A stretch of 64,000 nt of DNA from Paenibacillus_D sp047238105 (GCF_047238105.1 NZ_JBDFMD010000001.1:5518001-5582000), one strand, 5' to 3'. Positions 17,966 through 27,728 are shown, counted from the stretch's first letter. Notes: a model not told the origin generated them from the sequence alone. A program made the numbers and translations.

Positions 17966-20545
17966 GTGAGCAAATGGTTATGTCTGAATGGAAGCGATTG
18001 GACCGTAACCGGCTGGTGGGAGCACCAGTGGCGGCTCTTTCGCTCCATGGAATTGGGGAACCGGATCTATCCGGCTTCCCTGCCGATTCCTGCCGTCGTA
18101 CCCGGGGCGGTTAATGCAGATCTGCTGCGGGAAGGACGCATCCCGGATCCCAATATCGATCAGGACAGTCAGGCCGGCGAGTGGGTGGCCAACCGGGAAT
18201 GGGTTTATGAGAAAACCTTCTTCGTACCGGAGCAGGCGGGCGGCGAGCGTTATTTTCTCCATTGCGAGGGACTGGATTATTGGGGTGAGATCTGGCTCAA
18301 TGATACGAAGCTGACGGGCTTCGAAGGGATGATGGTGCCGGTTCGCACCGAGATTACAGATACCCTGAGACCGGGAGAGGACAACCGGCTCAAGGTCATC
18401 TTCTATCGAGTGCCCGAGGTGTATGGGCAATACGGCTACACGAGCCGGGTCCGGCATATCAAGTCCCGCTTCAATTATAACTGGGACTGGTGCTCGCGCA
18501 TCGTGCCGGTCGGCATCTGGGACGACATCTATATCGCGAAGACGCAGAGCCGCACCATCGGAGAGTTTCTGCCGAAGGCGCGGTTGCTGGATAATGAGGG
18601 CACCGCGGAGCTTGAGTTGGCAATCGACTCGCACGCCTCATCCACCGGGCCTTATGCCATCGAGTGTGAGATGACGCTGCGGGGCGCACAGGTGGGCAGT
18701 TGGCGCTGGCAGGATCTGCAGTCGGATGCGTTCCGTCAGCGTCTGCCGCTGCCGGATGTCGAGCTGTGGTGGCCCGCCGGCTATGGAGAGCAGCCGCTCT
18801 ACGAAGTAAAGGTACGGCTGCTGGATGCCAAGGGCGAGGTCAGCGATGAGGCCGCCAAGACGGTAGCGTTCCGCAGCATCGAGATGCAGGTGGACGCAGC
18901 CGGGATGGATGCAGGAGAGGGGCAGGAGCTTTTTGCGTTAAAGGTCAATGGCAGACGGATCTTTGTCCAGGGCGTGAATTGGGTGCCCGTCAGTCCGTTC
19001 TACGGGACGGTCACCACGGAGGATTATGAGCATTATATCGGCCGTTTTTACAAGATGAATGTCAATCTGCTGCGGGTGTGGGGCGGGGGCATCCTGGAGA
19101 AGCAAGGCTTCTACGAGGTATGCGACCGTCTTGGTCTGCTTGTCTGGCAAGAGCTGTTTCAATCGTCCAGCGGCGTCGAGAATATGCCCTCGGATGACCC
19201 CGGCTTCCTGCGTCAGCTCGAAGATACCTCGCGGAGCGCCATCCGTCGCCGCAGGCATCATGCGAGTCTGTGCATCTGGTGCGGCGGCAACGAGCTGCTG
19301 ACCGAGGCATTCAAGCCTGTGGGCGGCGGCCATCCGAACTTGCAGATGCTCGCGAGCCTGGTGGCTCAGGAAGACCCTGACAATGTGTTCATCCCGGCGA
19401 GTCCCTGGGGCCCGATCTTCGTGGCGGAAGAGACGGACTTCGGCAAAGGGCTGCACCACGATGTGCACGGCCCGTGGGACTATACCGGGGATACGCGGCA
19501 TTACCGGTACTTTAATAACGATGATGCCCTGTTTCGCTCCGAGCTGGGTACGCCAGGGGTGAGCAGCGTCCGTACGCTGGAGCGAATCGCGCGGAAGATG
19601 GAGCTGTGGCCGCCGGACCGGGACAATCGCCTATGGCTGCATCACGGCGCTTGGTGGATCCAGTGGGAAGAGCTGCAGCAGCTCTGGGGACCGTGGAGCG
19701 CCGAGGAAGCGGATGTGCGGGGCTATTCCCTGGCTTCACAGTATGTGCAAGCCGAGTCTTTGCGCTATGCGGCAGGTGCGGTGCAGCGCCGGCAGCCGGA
19801 AGCGGGCGGACTGGTCATCTGGATGGGCAATGAGCCGTTTGCCAACACGGCCAATACGTCCGTGATCGAGTACAACGGCCGGCCGAAGCTCGCCTACAGT
19901 GCGCTGCGGAAGGCTTTTCAGCCCGTTCATCTGACCTGTGCGTATGACCGGATCGCTTACCATTCAGGGGATGCCTTCCGGGCAGCGGTATATCTGCACG
20001 ACGCAGCGAAGGGGCTTGAGCAAGCTGAGATCAGCGCCGCATTATACTCGCTGGATGGATCGCTGCTGCAACGAGCAGAGAGGTGGTCCTGGCGCAGGAC
20101 GGACGGCGATGAAGAGGTTGTTCGTCTGGGAGATACACATTGGACGGTTGCCGCGCTGCCAGCGGACGTGTTCTTGTATGTGATCCGCATCGAAGCAGAC
20201 GATCGGCTGGTGTACGAGGATACGTATCTGTTCACCGTGGATCAACAGCACCCGTTTGCACCGCTGCGCAAGCTGCCGTCCGCCGGGGTTGAAGTGAGCT
20301 GGACGTCTGAGCAGAGGTTGACCGTCCGCAATACCAGCCCGTGGGCGGCGGTTATGCTGCAGGCGGAACAGGAGGAAGCGGCAGCTTTCCTTGACATCAG
20401 CGAAGGTGCATTTACGCTGCTGCCCGGCATGGAACGCACACTCCGCGTCACGCCTCTGGCTGCCGGCACAGCACGGGAGCGTCCGGCGCTGCGGCTGCAG
20501 GGTCTTAATGTCGACACGTTGAAGATCCAGGAGGGACAGGGATGA
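17966..20545 (+). CDS. Glycoside hydrolase family 2, beta-mannosidase-like
   Basis: About 859 residues, no signal peptide. The start is uncertain: ATG 17954 has AAAGG directly against it, while GTG 17966 has AAAGGA about 11 bases upstream. Architecture is GH2: N-terminal sugar-binding sandwich (YWGEIWLNDTKLTGFEGM), immunoglobulin-like domain, TIM barrel. The barrel shows LRVWGGGILEKQGFYEVCD, acid/base Glu in WCGGNELL (about residue 443) and nucleophile Glu in RSELGTPGVSS (about 526). The double Trp segment LWWPAGYGEQPLY is typical of beta-mannosidases. Its last bases overlap the GH38 start in an ATGA junction, so the two enzymes are made together, fitting release of mannose from imported oligosaccharides. 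Confidence 0.88.
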   Translation: MSKWLCLNGSDWTVTGWWEHQWRLFRSMELGNRIYPASLPIPAVVPGAVNADLLREGRIPDPNIDQDSQAGEWVANREWVYEKTFFVPEQAGGERYFLHCEGLDYWGEIWLNDTKLTGFEGMMVPVRTEITDTLRPGEDNRLKVIFYRVPEVYGQYGYTSRVRHIKSRFNYNWDWCSRIVPVGIWDDIYIAKTQSRTIGEFLPKARLLDNEGTAELELAIDSHASSTGPYAIECEMTLRGAQVGSWRWQDLQSDAFRQRLPLPDVELWWPAGYGEQPLYEVKVRLLDAKGEVSDEAAKTVAFRSIEMQVDAAGMDAGEGQELFALKVNGRRIFVQGVNWVPVSPFYGTVTTEDYEHYIGRFYKMNVNLLRVWGGGILEKQGFYEVCDRLGLLVWQELFQSSSGVENMPSDDPGFLRQLEDTSRSAIRRRRHHASLCIWCGGNELLTEAFKPVGGGHPNLQMLASLVAQEDPDNVFIPASPWGPIFVAEETDFGKGLHHDVHGPWDYTGDTRHYRYFNNDDALFRSELGTPGVSSVRTLERIARKMELWPPDRDNRLWLHHGAWWIQWEELQQLWGPWSAEEADVRGYSLASQYVQAESLRYAAGAVQRRQPEAGGLVIWMGNEPFANTANTSVIEYNGRPKLAYSALRKAFQPVHLTCAYDRIAYHSGDAFRAAVYLHDAAKGLEQAEISAALYSLDGSLLQRAERWSWRRTDGDEEVVRLGDTHWTVAALPADVFLYVIRIEADDRLVYEDTYLFTVDQQHPFAPLRKLPSAGVEVSWTSEQRLTVRNTSPWAAVMLQAEQEEAAAFLDISEGAFTLLPGMERTLRVTPLAAGTARERPALRLQGLNVDTLKIQEGQG

Positions 20546-23289
20546 ATACAACCTATCATTTTATAGCGCATACGCACTGGGACAGGGAATGGTATCTGAC
20601 CTTCGAGCAATTCCGCTACCGGCTCGTCCGGCTGATCGATAATCTGCTTGACCTGCTGGACCGGGATCCGGCGTTCGTCTGCTTCCATCTGGACGGCCAG
20701 ACGATCGTACTGGAAGATTATTACGTCCTGCGTCCCTATAACCGGGAGCGGCTGGAGTCGTACATCCGCAGCGGCAGGATCATCATCGGTCCCTGGTATC
20801 AACAGAATGACCTGTTCCTGACGAGCGGGGAATCCACGGTGCGCAACCTGATGAGAGGCATCGCGGATTCGCGGCGGCTGGGCGGGGAGATGAAGGTGGG
20901 CTACCTGCCGGATCATTTTGGCCTGATCGGACAGATGCCCCAGATTCTGCAGCAGATTGGCGTAGACAATGCGATATTCGGCAGAGGCTACGATCTGGCC
21001 AATCACCGCGGGCCGCTCTTCCGCTGGGAAGCGCCCGACGGCACGTCAGTCGCTGGCATCCTGATGCCGCACTGGTACAATAGCGCCCAGCGTCTGCCTG
21101 CCGATCCGGAGCGTCTGCGGGAGATGTTCGACATGCTGCGCGAACGCGAGCAGGCGGTCGTCCAGGCGCCGCATTACGTCATGATGAATGGCGTCGACCA
21201 TCTGGAAGCGCAGCAGGATCTGTCTCAGGTGCTGGAACAGCTGCGCAGTGTGGCGGGGCCCGGAGAGCAGATCGTCCACAGCACGCTGGAGGCTTATGCA
21301 TCGCAGATCCGGGAGCATATGGCAGCGCAGTTGCCGGACGCATTCGAGACGGTGCAAGGCGAGCTCAGGGAAGGCGACGAGTACAGTATCCTGGCCGGGA
21401 CGCTGTCCAGCCGCATCTATCTGAAGCAGGCCAACGCCCACGGCCACGATCTGCTGGAGAAATGGCTGGAGCCGCTGTCACTGTGGTGCGAGGCGGAAGG
21501 GCTGGATACGTATGATGCAGCGGCCCTCGACTATTGCTGGCGGCTGTACATGGAGAACCATCCGCACGACAGCATCTGCGGCTGCAGCCAGGATGAGGTG
21601 CACGCGCACATGATGGACCGGTACGCACGGCTGGGCGAGCTGGCTGAGGAGATGATCGGCCGCAAGCTGGCTGTGCTGGCAAGACAGATCTCTTCTGGCG
21701 GCTATGCCAAGGAAGACCAGAAGCTCGTCGTCTTCAACATGGCCCAGTTGGAATCGCGGGCCGTGGTCCGCAGCGAGATAAGCTTCCTGGCCGAAGATGA
21801 AGTGGAATGCTTTACGATCGAGGCTGAGGATGGTACGCCGATGCCTTATCGGGTGGTCTCGTCTAAGCTGGTACGGCGCCAGGTGCTGAGCCCAGTCAAT
21901 CTGCCGGGCATCATCCAGATCCGCAAGTATGTCATCGAGTGGCAGCCTTGCGTTCCCGCGCTGGGTTATGCGGCCTATCGCATCCGCCCTGGCGTTCAGG
22001 GAACGGTAGCGGCCGACAAGGAGCCGGCAGCGCAGTTGCTGCAGGATGCGGAAGAGGCATATCTGGAGAATGAGCATTTGCGTATAGATGTCGGCAGGGA
22101 CGGCAGCCTGCATATGGTCGACAAGGCAAGCGGCCGCAGATATGCCGGCATCGCCCGCTTCGAGGACAGTGGAGATCGGGGAGATCTGTATGTGTACAAG
22201 AGGCTGCCGGAAGAGAGTCCCCTTATCTGGGATGGAAAGGTGCGTTTCACGGAAGTTGTGCACAACGATTTGTACCATGAGTGCAGCTATGCCTTCGACT
22301 GGGAGCTGCCGGAGCGCCTGGACGAGTCGCAGGAGAAGCGCAGTTCTTCTCTGGCCACCTGCAAGTTCCGCGTCAAGCTGAGACTGGATCGGGAGGCGCG
22401 TCACCTCAAGATGGCGATTGAAGCGGACAATCATGCCCGTGATCACCGGCTGAGGCTTTTGCTGCCGCTGGACTGGACGCCGACTCATGTGGCTGCCGGC
22501 GGACAGTTCGATGTGCTGCAGCGCAGGTGGGACGAGGGCCGCCACGGCGCCCGGGACGCCAACAGTCAGCCTTTCTGGAAATGGGTCGCTCCTGTGCAGG
22601 AGACAGCGGGCATCGCATTGTACGCCAAAGGGCTGCATGACTATGAATGCCTCGGCGATTCGACGCTGGCCGTGACGCTGCACCGCGGAGTGGACACGAT
22701 CTTCCTGCGGGAGACGACCCCTCTTGAGCAGGACCGGCAGCCGCTGGGACAATGTCTGGGAACGCTGAAGACGGAGCTTGCGCTGCGTCCCTTCCACGAT
22801 TGTCCGGCAACGCGGCTGTACCAGGAGGCGGAGCTGTTCCACCAAGGCTTGCGCTCGCAATGCACTCCGATCGACGCCCAGCGCTGGAATCAGGGGCGGC
22901 CGTGGGTGCAGGGCAGCTCGTTCAGCGATCCGGTACACGAGGCCGATCCCCATGCGGACCGTCCGTCGCTGCCGCAGCGTCAACAGTTCCTGACAATTAC
23001 GGGTGAGGTGATGCTCTCCGCGCTCAAGCGGTCAGATCGGGGAGATGCTGTCGTCCGGTTGTACAATGTCGAAGCGCAGTCCTCTGCGGTACAGGCCCGG
23101 TGGCCATTGCTGGGAACACAGGTGAGTGAGGCCAATCTGCTGGATGAACGCGGAGCGGTCGTGCAGACGGACAGCGATTGCTGCGAGGTGTATTTGCCGG
23201 CCAAGCGGATTGCGACGTATCTGGTGGGGCGGGGGCAGGCTGACCAGACAGCTGAGGATGAGGAGGATGGCAATGGGATGCGTGCATAA
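20542..23289 (+). CDS. Glycoside hydrolase family 38 alpha-mannosidase
   Basis: 915 residues, cytoplasmic. The metal site of GH38 is complete: AHTHWDREW gives His12 and Asp14, YLPDHFG gives the nucleophile/ligand Asp124, and ENHPHDSICG gives His342. The C-terminal half has the beta-sandwich domains normal for the family. Enzymes of this type remove alpha-linked mannose. The start codon overlaps the GH2 stop codon, so translation is coupled, and its own end overlaps the following esterase gene by 17 bases. Confidence 0.92.
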   Translation: MNTTYHFIAHTHWDREWYLTFEQFRYRLVRLIDNLLDLLDRDPAFVCFHLDGQTIVLEDYYVLRPYNRERLESYIRSGRIIIGPWYQQNDLFLTSGESTVRNLMRGIADSRRLGGEMKVGYLPDHFGLIGQMPQILQQIGVDNAIFGRGYDLANHRGPLFRWEAPDGTSVAGILMPHWYNSAQRLPADPERLREMFDMLREREQAVVQAPHYVMMNGVDHLEAQQDLSQVLEQLRSVAGPGEQIVHSTLEAYASQIREHMAAQLPDAFETVQGELREGDEYSILAGTLSSRIYLKQANAHGHDLLEKWLEPLSLWCEAEGLDTYDAAALDYCWRLYMENHPHDSICGCSQDEVHAHMMDRYARLGELAEEMIGRKLAVLARQISSGGYAKEDQKLVVFNMAQLESRAVVRSEISFLAEDEVECFTIEAEDGTPMPYRVVSSKLVRRQVLSPVNLPGIIQIRKYVIEWQPCVPALGYAAYRIRPGVQGTVAADKEPAAQLLQDAEEAYLENEHLRIDVGRDGSLHMVDKASGRRYAGIARFEDSGDRGDLYVYKRLPEESPLIWDGKVRFTEVVHNDLYHECSYAFDWELPERLDESQEKRSSSLATCKFRVKLRLDREARHLKMAIEADNHARDHRLRLLLPLDWTPTHVAAGGQFDVLQRRWDEGRHGARDANSQPFWKWVAPVQETAGIALYAKGLHDYECLGDSTLAVTLHRGVDTIFLRETTPLEQDRQPLGQCLGTLKTELALRPFHDCPATRLYQEAELFHQGLRSQCTPIDAQRWNQGRPWVQGSSFSDPVHEADPHADRPSLPQRQQFLTITGEVMLSALKRSDRGDAVVRLYNVEAQSSAVQARWPLLGTQVSEANLLDERGAVVQTDSDCCEVYLPAKRIATYLVGRGQADQTAEDEEDGNGMRA

Positions 23290-24190
23290 GCATTACCCAT
23301 CCGACTCCGAAGTCGATGCCTGGATCGACTCGCTCTATGCACAGGCAACTATGGCCTCCTATGAGACTGAGCTTATGCCGCCGGCCTTGCCCGCTCTCCC
23401 GCCAAGCGTGCTCCATACGGAGGGGGCAGGGTTTGTTCGCATCTCTTCGCCAGTGACCCCGGCATTCTATCTGTACTGGCAGCCGGCGCCTTCGGGCCCG
23501 GCTCCTCTGCTCGTGCATCTGCCCGGCTACGGCGCGGAGATCGTGCAGCATCCGGAGCTCGTCGGGGCTGGCTATCACGTGCTGCACGTCTCGCCGATGG
23601 GGTACATGACTCCGACCGGTCCGGATGAGCGCAAGCGTGCCGCGCACGGGCATTGGCCCGTGCTGCCGGATACGGCGGTCTCGCAGGCGCAGCGAGGCTA
23701 CTGCCAGTGGCTGACCGCAGCTGTGCTTGCCGTACGCTGGGCGCTCGAGCATCAGCCCGTGCTGCCTGGTAGGATTTCGTTCTTCGGCACGAGTCAGGGC
23801 GGCGGGACGGCGCTGCTGCTAGCCTCGATGTACCGGGATCACGGGGTACGGTGTGCGGCTGCGGATCTGCCGTTTCTGACCAACTTTCCATTGGCGGCCT
23901 GGCGCGGCGCCTATGCGACGGCGCGTCTGACCTGGCCGGAGGGCGGAGACGAGCGGGAGCTATGGCATGCACTGGGCCATATCGATACGTTGTCGCATGC
24001 CCGGCGCTTGCAGCTGCCGGTGCTGCTGACATCGGGCGGCAGGGATGAGGCGTGCCCTCCGGAGACGATCGCCTCACTGTATGACGAGCTCCCCGGGAGC
24101 AAGTCGCTGACGATACTGCGCGAAGCTGAGCACCGGTATACGAGGGAGTTCGTAACGCTGGCATCAGCCTGGTTTCGGCTCTATGCCTAG
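23273..24190 (+). CDS. Alpha/beta-hydrolase esterase (acetyl xylan esterase-like)
   Basis: 305 residues from ATG 23273, chosen because AGGAGG ends 6 bases before it; the frame is open from 23126 but that part lies inside the mannosidase gene. The nucleophile elbow is FFGTSQGGGTALL with Ser174, and the late SGGRDEACPPETI and EAEHRYT supply the expected Asp and His. The layout resembles AXE1/cephalosporin-C deacetylases, which remove acetyl groups from sugars. No signal peptide, so it would act on imported acetylated oligosaccharides. It is the last gene of the locus, before a terminator. Confidence 0.82.
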   Translation: MGCVHKHYPSDSEVDAWIDSLYAQATMASYETELMPPALPALPPSVLHTEGAGFVRISSPVTPAFYLYWQPAPSGPAPLLVHLPGYGAEIVQHPELVGAGYHVLHVSPMGYMTPTGPDERKRAAHGHWPVLPDTAVSQAQRGYCQWLTAAVLAVRWALEHQPVLPGRISFFGTSQGGGTALLLASMYRDHGVRCAAADLPFLTNFPLAAWRGAYATARLTWPEGGDERELWHALGHIDTLSHARRLQLPVLLTSGGRDEACPPETIASLYDELPGSKSLTILREAEHRYTREFVTLASAWFRLYA

Positions 24191-24228
24191 ACCGCTCGCT
24201 CAAGACTTAGAGATGCGATGTCCTTAAG

Positions 24229-24270
24229 AAGCCCCCGCTCCTTTACCTTTAGAGTGGGGGCTTTGTCCTT
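24229..24270 (+). terminator. Rho-independent terminator of the GH38 locus
   Basis: AAGCCCCCGCTC (24229-24240) pairs with GAGTGGGGGCTT (24252-24263), with one G-T pair and an 11-base loop, followed by a T-rich tail. Confidence 0.85.
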
Positions 24271-24385
24271 GTTTAGGAAATTATGAATTTCGTCTCTTGT
24301 GGATAAGTTGTGCTCCCGGCTGGGTTGGATGCCGCGGTCCACAACCAGGGGTAAAAAGTTACTTAAATCCGTTACCGAAGCAGGT

Positions 24386-27112
24386 TTATCCAGCGTTTGC
24401 CGCGTTGTTCACATCCAGCCAATCCAGTAGCCGGATGATCAGGGTGAGTGCTTCGGCTCTCGTCGCTGTGGCGTTTGGCGCCAGCCGGTTGCCGCTCTGC
24501 CCTTGCAGGAGACCGGCTGTAACCGCTGCGGCCAATTCATTGCTGGCCCAGGCCGGGACGTCGGAGGCATCCGCATAGGAGGCGATGGCCGGAGTGCCGT
24601 CTTCCTCCGGTGTCAATCCAGCCGCGCGGGCGATAATGACTGCCAGTTGGGCGCGGGTGAGCTGTCCGTCCGAACGGAATGTGCCATTGTCAAAGCCGTT
24701 GATGATGCCGGCGGCAACTGCCCGAGCGACGTGATCCCGAGCCCAGGCCGGGATGGCATCTGCGTCGCTGAAGCGAGTGTCTGCCGTATGGCTGGCGAGA
24801 TTGAGCGCACGGCTGATCATGACGGCGAACTCGCCGCGTGTTGCGACTGCATTGGGACGGAAGCTGCCGTCCGTATAGCCGTTCACGATGTCGAGCGTGA
24901 CTGCGCGTTCGATCGAGGCGCGGGCCCAATGGGTCATCGTGTCTGAGAACTGGATCGTCCTTTGTTCTCCGCCGGATTGATCTGTCGGTCCCGGAGCGGA
25001 TGGTTCATTTCCATTCGTATTCTCATTGTCGTTTGCATTGTCGTTCTCAGTGTCATTTTCATTCCCGTCTTCATTGGCATCTTCTTCTTTAACGGGGTTG
25101 CCGTTCCTTCCATTAGTATCTCCAGGAAGAGTTAGCGGCGGTGGCGGAGTATGGCCGTCGGAGCCGGGTACGGCGGCGCCAGATCCGGCATATGTGGCCC
25201 CTCCTTCATTGAAGCTGAACTGGATGTTGTAATCATAATGGTAGTTGTGCTCTGCCCAGTCGATCTTCACCCAGCCGGGAATATTCCCGGACAGATCCGA
25301 TAGCGTATAGGTCACCACGCGGGTGTTGGCAGACGTATTGGTGGAAGAAACCGTTCCGCTGCTGCCGTTTAACGTCAAGCCTGTAATTTCCGCACTGCGC
25401 TTGACTGTGAAGGAAACCGACTTGCTGCCTCCATTGACCCGAACCAAGGCGGGACTGACGACATAATCATTGGCTACAGAGGTTTGGCTGCTGCCTTGTT
25501 TCAGTATGGAAAACGGCATCAAATACGTACCGTCCGCAGGGTAAACGGGATTCGTCGGTGCCGGACCTGGACCCGGACCTGGGCCTGGACCAGGATTAGG
25601 ATCCGTGATTCTAGCATCCTCAAACGCATCCACCGCGGTTTGCAGCGCTGCGGCAGCCTGAAGCAGTTGCGGGCGCGGCGCAGCCAGCATGCCGGCAGTC
25701 GTCCGGGCTGTCTCAATCGCCGTATTCAGCGCCGTGAAGGCCGCGGCCGGATAGTCTGCTTCCGCTGCTTGATCGTGCAGCTCCTGGGTCTCCTCAACGA
25801 GAGTCTGCAGCGTCTCCAGATAAGCCGCGTTAAAGCTGAGGAAGACTTCTTTTTGTTCTTCTACCGGTGCAGTAACCGGATATTTGAGCTTGAACAGGCC
25901 TTGCCACAGCTCGTCGGTCTGAGGGTAGGTTGCATTGTTCGAGCGAATATATGCCTGGTACACTTTGTGGCCGTCAGGCTCACCTGACGCAACCGGCTTG
26001 GCCCTGGCGGAAGTATAATTGCCGAAGAATCCGTCTGCCGCCTGCAATGTCACTTGTTGAATATCGGCAGCGCCGAGCTTGTCCTCGGGATCCACGAACG
26101 TAATATTGGCATAGGCAGCATAATACGGATCCGCCGCCTGCTGCAGGATGACCGCCTCAGATCCAAAATCGTCCGCATGCGGCGACAGCTGCGCAACAGC
26201 CTCGAGCGAATCAAGCACGAGCAGCTTCACTGTGGATGCGGTGTACTTCTGCTTCTCAAGGTCTTCCCAGTCGAAGGCATGGACCAGCTCGTTGTATTTG
26301 GCGCTGATATCGGCCTGGGTTGCTGCGGGATCGTCTACGATAGCCTGGGCCTCGTTGATTGCAGTGCGTACTTTTGTTGCCGGTCCGGTAATCGGGCGCT
26401 GGCTGGTGTCGACCGGGTATTCACCATCGCTTACCGGCACTGCGTTGGGATTGCCTGGCGAGCCGGTAGCCGTTTCGCCATAATCCTTGGCCGTCGCCGC
26501 CCACTCGGATGCGGTCGCAATCCAGGCGATCAGATGAGATTTGTCAATCGGCCCCGAACCGGGCACATCGATGCCGCTTAGATCAAGCTGAAGCTGCGTG
26601 TTATACCAATTGTTATAGGGGGATGGCAATTGATAGATATTATCTTCGTCATAGATGTGCATGAGGATGTCTTGCTTTTGAGCCGGATCGATGATTTCCA
26701 GCCGCAAGACCGTGTGCTCCGGATTCGCCGCGGCTCTGACGACGGCCTGCGTGTAGCCGTCCCGGCCGGTAATGATCGTTTCGCCGCCGGAAGATGAGAT
26801 GACGGCTTTGGGCGCTCCATCCTGACGGGAGGCGAAATAAGCGAAGGTGGCGTAATTCCGATTGCTTACTTCATGCTCAAAGAAAGCTTGACCCTCTTCG
26901 ATAATCAGCTTGCCGGAATCGGCGACCATGAAATGATGAGCGGCGGAAGTATCATTCGAGCCGTCCTTCAAATAAAGGAATGGTACATCGTACTCGCCTT
27001 CGGGGAGCGATGGGGCTCCGGCGGCAGTGCCGACAGGCCATGCTCCGCCCAAGAGCAGCGCGAAGGTCAACAAGACAGCAATATAACGGCGGGTCGTCTT
27101 TAAAGCGTTCAA
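24386..27112 (-). CDS. SLH-anchored surface protein with two NEAT heme-binding domains
   Basis: 908 residues. A signal peptide (about 1-32) precedes NEAT domain 1 (about 40-190) with heme motif YNNWY. Alpha-helical FIVAR-like segments follow (about 240-290 and 440-510), then a Pro-Gly linker, NEAT domain 2 (about 525-660, YLMPFSILKQG, heme motif YHYDY), an Asn/Asp/Glu-rich linker, and three SLH domains (about 720-900) that bind secondary cell-wall polymer. The YxxxY motif supplies the axial heme tyrosine in Isd-type NEAT domains. It probably takes heme or hemoproteins at the cell surface. It lies downstream of the small NEAT-like gene on the same strand, which has a Fur box in front. Confidence 0.9.
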   Translation of the reverse strand: MNALKTTRRYIAVLLTFALLLGGAWPVGTAAGAPSLPEGEYDVPFLYLKDGSNDTSAAHHFMVADSGKLIIEEGQAFFEHEVSNRNYATFAYFASRQDGAPKAVISSSGGETIITGRDGYTQAVVRAAANPEHTVLRLEIIDPAQKQDILMHIYDEDNIYQLPSPYNNWYNTQLQLDLSGIDVPGSGPIDKSHLIAWIATASEWAATAKDYGETATGSPGNPNAVPVSDGEYPVDTSQRPITGPATKVRTAINEAQAIVDDPAATQADISAKYNELVHAFDWEDLEKQKYTASTVKLLVLDSLEAVAQLSPHADDFGSEAVILQQAADPYYAAYANITFVDPEDKLGAADIQQVTLQAADGFFGNYTSARAKPVASGEPDGHKVYQAYIRSNNATYPQTDELWQGLFKLKYPVTAPVEEQKEVFLSFNAAYLETLQTLVEETQELHDQAAEADYPAAAFTALNTAIETARTTAGMLAAPRPQLLQAAAALQTAVDAFEDARITDPNPGPGPGPGPGPAPTNPVYPADGTYLMPFSILKQGSSQTSVANDYVVSPALVRVNGGSKSVSFTVKRSAEITGLTLNGSSGTVSSTNTSANTRVVTYTLSDLSGNIPGWVKIDWAEHNYHYDYNIQFSFNEGGATYAGSGAAVPGSDGHTPPPPLTLPGDTNGRNGNPVKEEDANEDGNENDTENDNANDNENTNGNEPSAPGPTDQSGGEQRTIQFSDTMTHWARASIERAVTLDIVNGYTDGSFRPNAVATRGEFAVMISRALNLASHTADTRFSDADAIPAWARDHVARAVAAGIINGFDNGTFRSDGQLTRAQLAVIIARAAGLTPEEDGTPAIASYADASDVPAWASNELAAAVTAGLLQGQSGNRLAPNATATRAEALTLIIRLLDWLDVNNAANAG

Positions 27113-27178
27113 ATGAATGTCTCCCTTTCAAATAAAATATAATAGCTTCTGCTTCTCAATACCAACGAACGATGTAAT

Positions 27179-27223
27179 GAGCAGCCATCTCCAGCCATCT
27201 GTACAAGCTGCAGATGGCTGCTC
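27179..27223 (-). promoter_or_regulatory. Hairpin with alternative pairing between two NEAT genes
   Basis: GAGCAGCCATCT (27179-27190) pairs with AGATGGCTGCTC (27212-27223). A second CAGCCATCT inside the loop can compete for the same partner. It has no T-run on the minus strand and lies about 65 bases before the SLH/NEAT start codon, so it may be a leader structure or mRNA-stabilising element. Confidence 0.45.
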
Positions 27224-27236
27224 ACTACTTCCCTGG

Positions 27237-27265
27237 AAAAAGCGGGCCGATGGAACGGCCCGCTT
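27237..27265 (-). terminator. Terminator after the small NEAT-like gene
   Basis: Read on the minus strand, AAGCGGGCCG (27265-27256) and CGGCCCGCTT (27249-27240) form a 10-bp stem with a 6-base loop, followed by further T residues. Partial read-through into the SLH/NEAT gene is possible. Confidence 0.85.
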
Positions 27266-27285
27266 GGTAACAAGGAAGAGTCAGC

Positions 27286-27672
27286 TTAACCCCACACAAG
27301 GGTCAGATCGTACCAGGCGTCATGCCAAGGGGCGACGACGACGTGCAGCGAAAGCTCAATGTCAGAGGATGAACTGCCCGGGAAAGTGAAGGTGGTCAGA
27401 TCAGTCGCAGGATTATAGCTGCCGCTGTAACTGATGCCGCCGACTTCAATCTCCGGAAAGTAGTTGCCGGACAGCACGATCGTGACGTTGCTGCCGGATA
27501 CCACTGCGTCGCCGGCAATGTAGCCGCTCGAATGGGCATGGTAGGTACCATCATAGTGGAAGGTGTAGTTGTAGTCGTTATAAGGGTTGGCAAATGCCGA
27601 AGCAGCCATGCCCAGTACCATGATCGTCAGAGCGAGCATGATTGTCAGTGTGCGTTTCATCGATTGTGCCAT
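27286..27672 (-). CDS. Small secreted NEAT-like protein, candidate hemophore
   Basis: 128 residues. The signal peptide is about 1-33 (MAQSMKRTLTIMLALTIMVL, cleavage after ASAFA). The mature part of about 95 residues follows the strand pattern of a NEAT domain: YTFHYDGTYHAHSSGYI, then VTIVLSG, and the last strands LHVVVAPWHDAWYDLTLVW. The position of the usual YxxxY heme motif reads HDAWY, so the axial Tyr would be His. There is no anchor or lipobox, so it is probably released, like a hemophore passing heme to the SLH/NEAT protein encoded next. GAGGAG lies 10 bases upstream. A perfect Fur box 57 bases before the start indicates iron control. Confidence 0.75.
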   Translation of the reverse strand: MAQSMKRTLTIMLALTIMVLGMAASAFANPYNDYNYTFHYDGTYHAHSSGYIAGDAVVSGSNVTIVLSGNYFPEIEVGGISYSGSYNPATDLTTFTFPGSSSSDIELSLHVVVAPWHDAWYDLTLVWG

Positions 27673-27728
27673 TACTTTTCATCTCCTCATATTCGGGTAT
27701 TTGACTTGTCAGAGCTCGGACTTCACAA

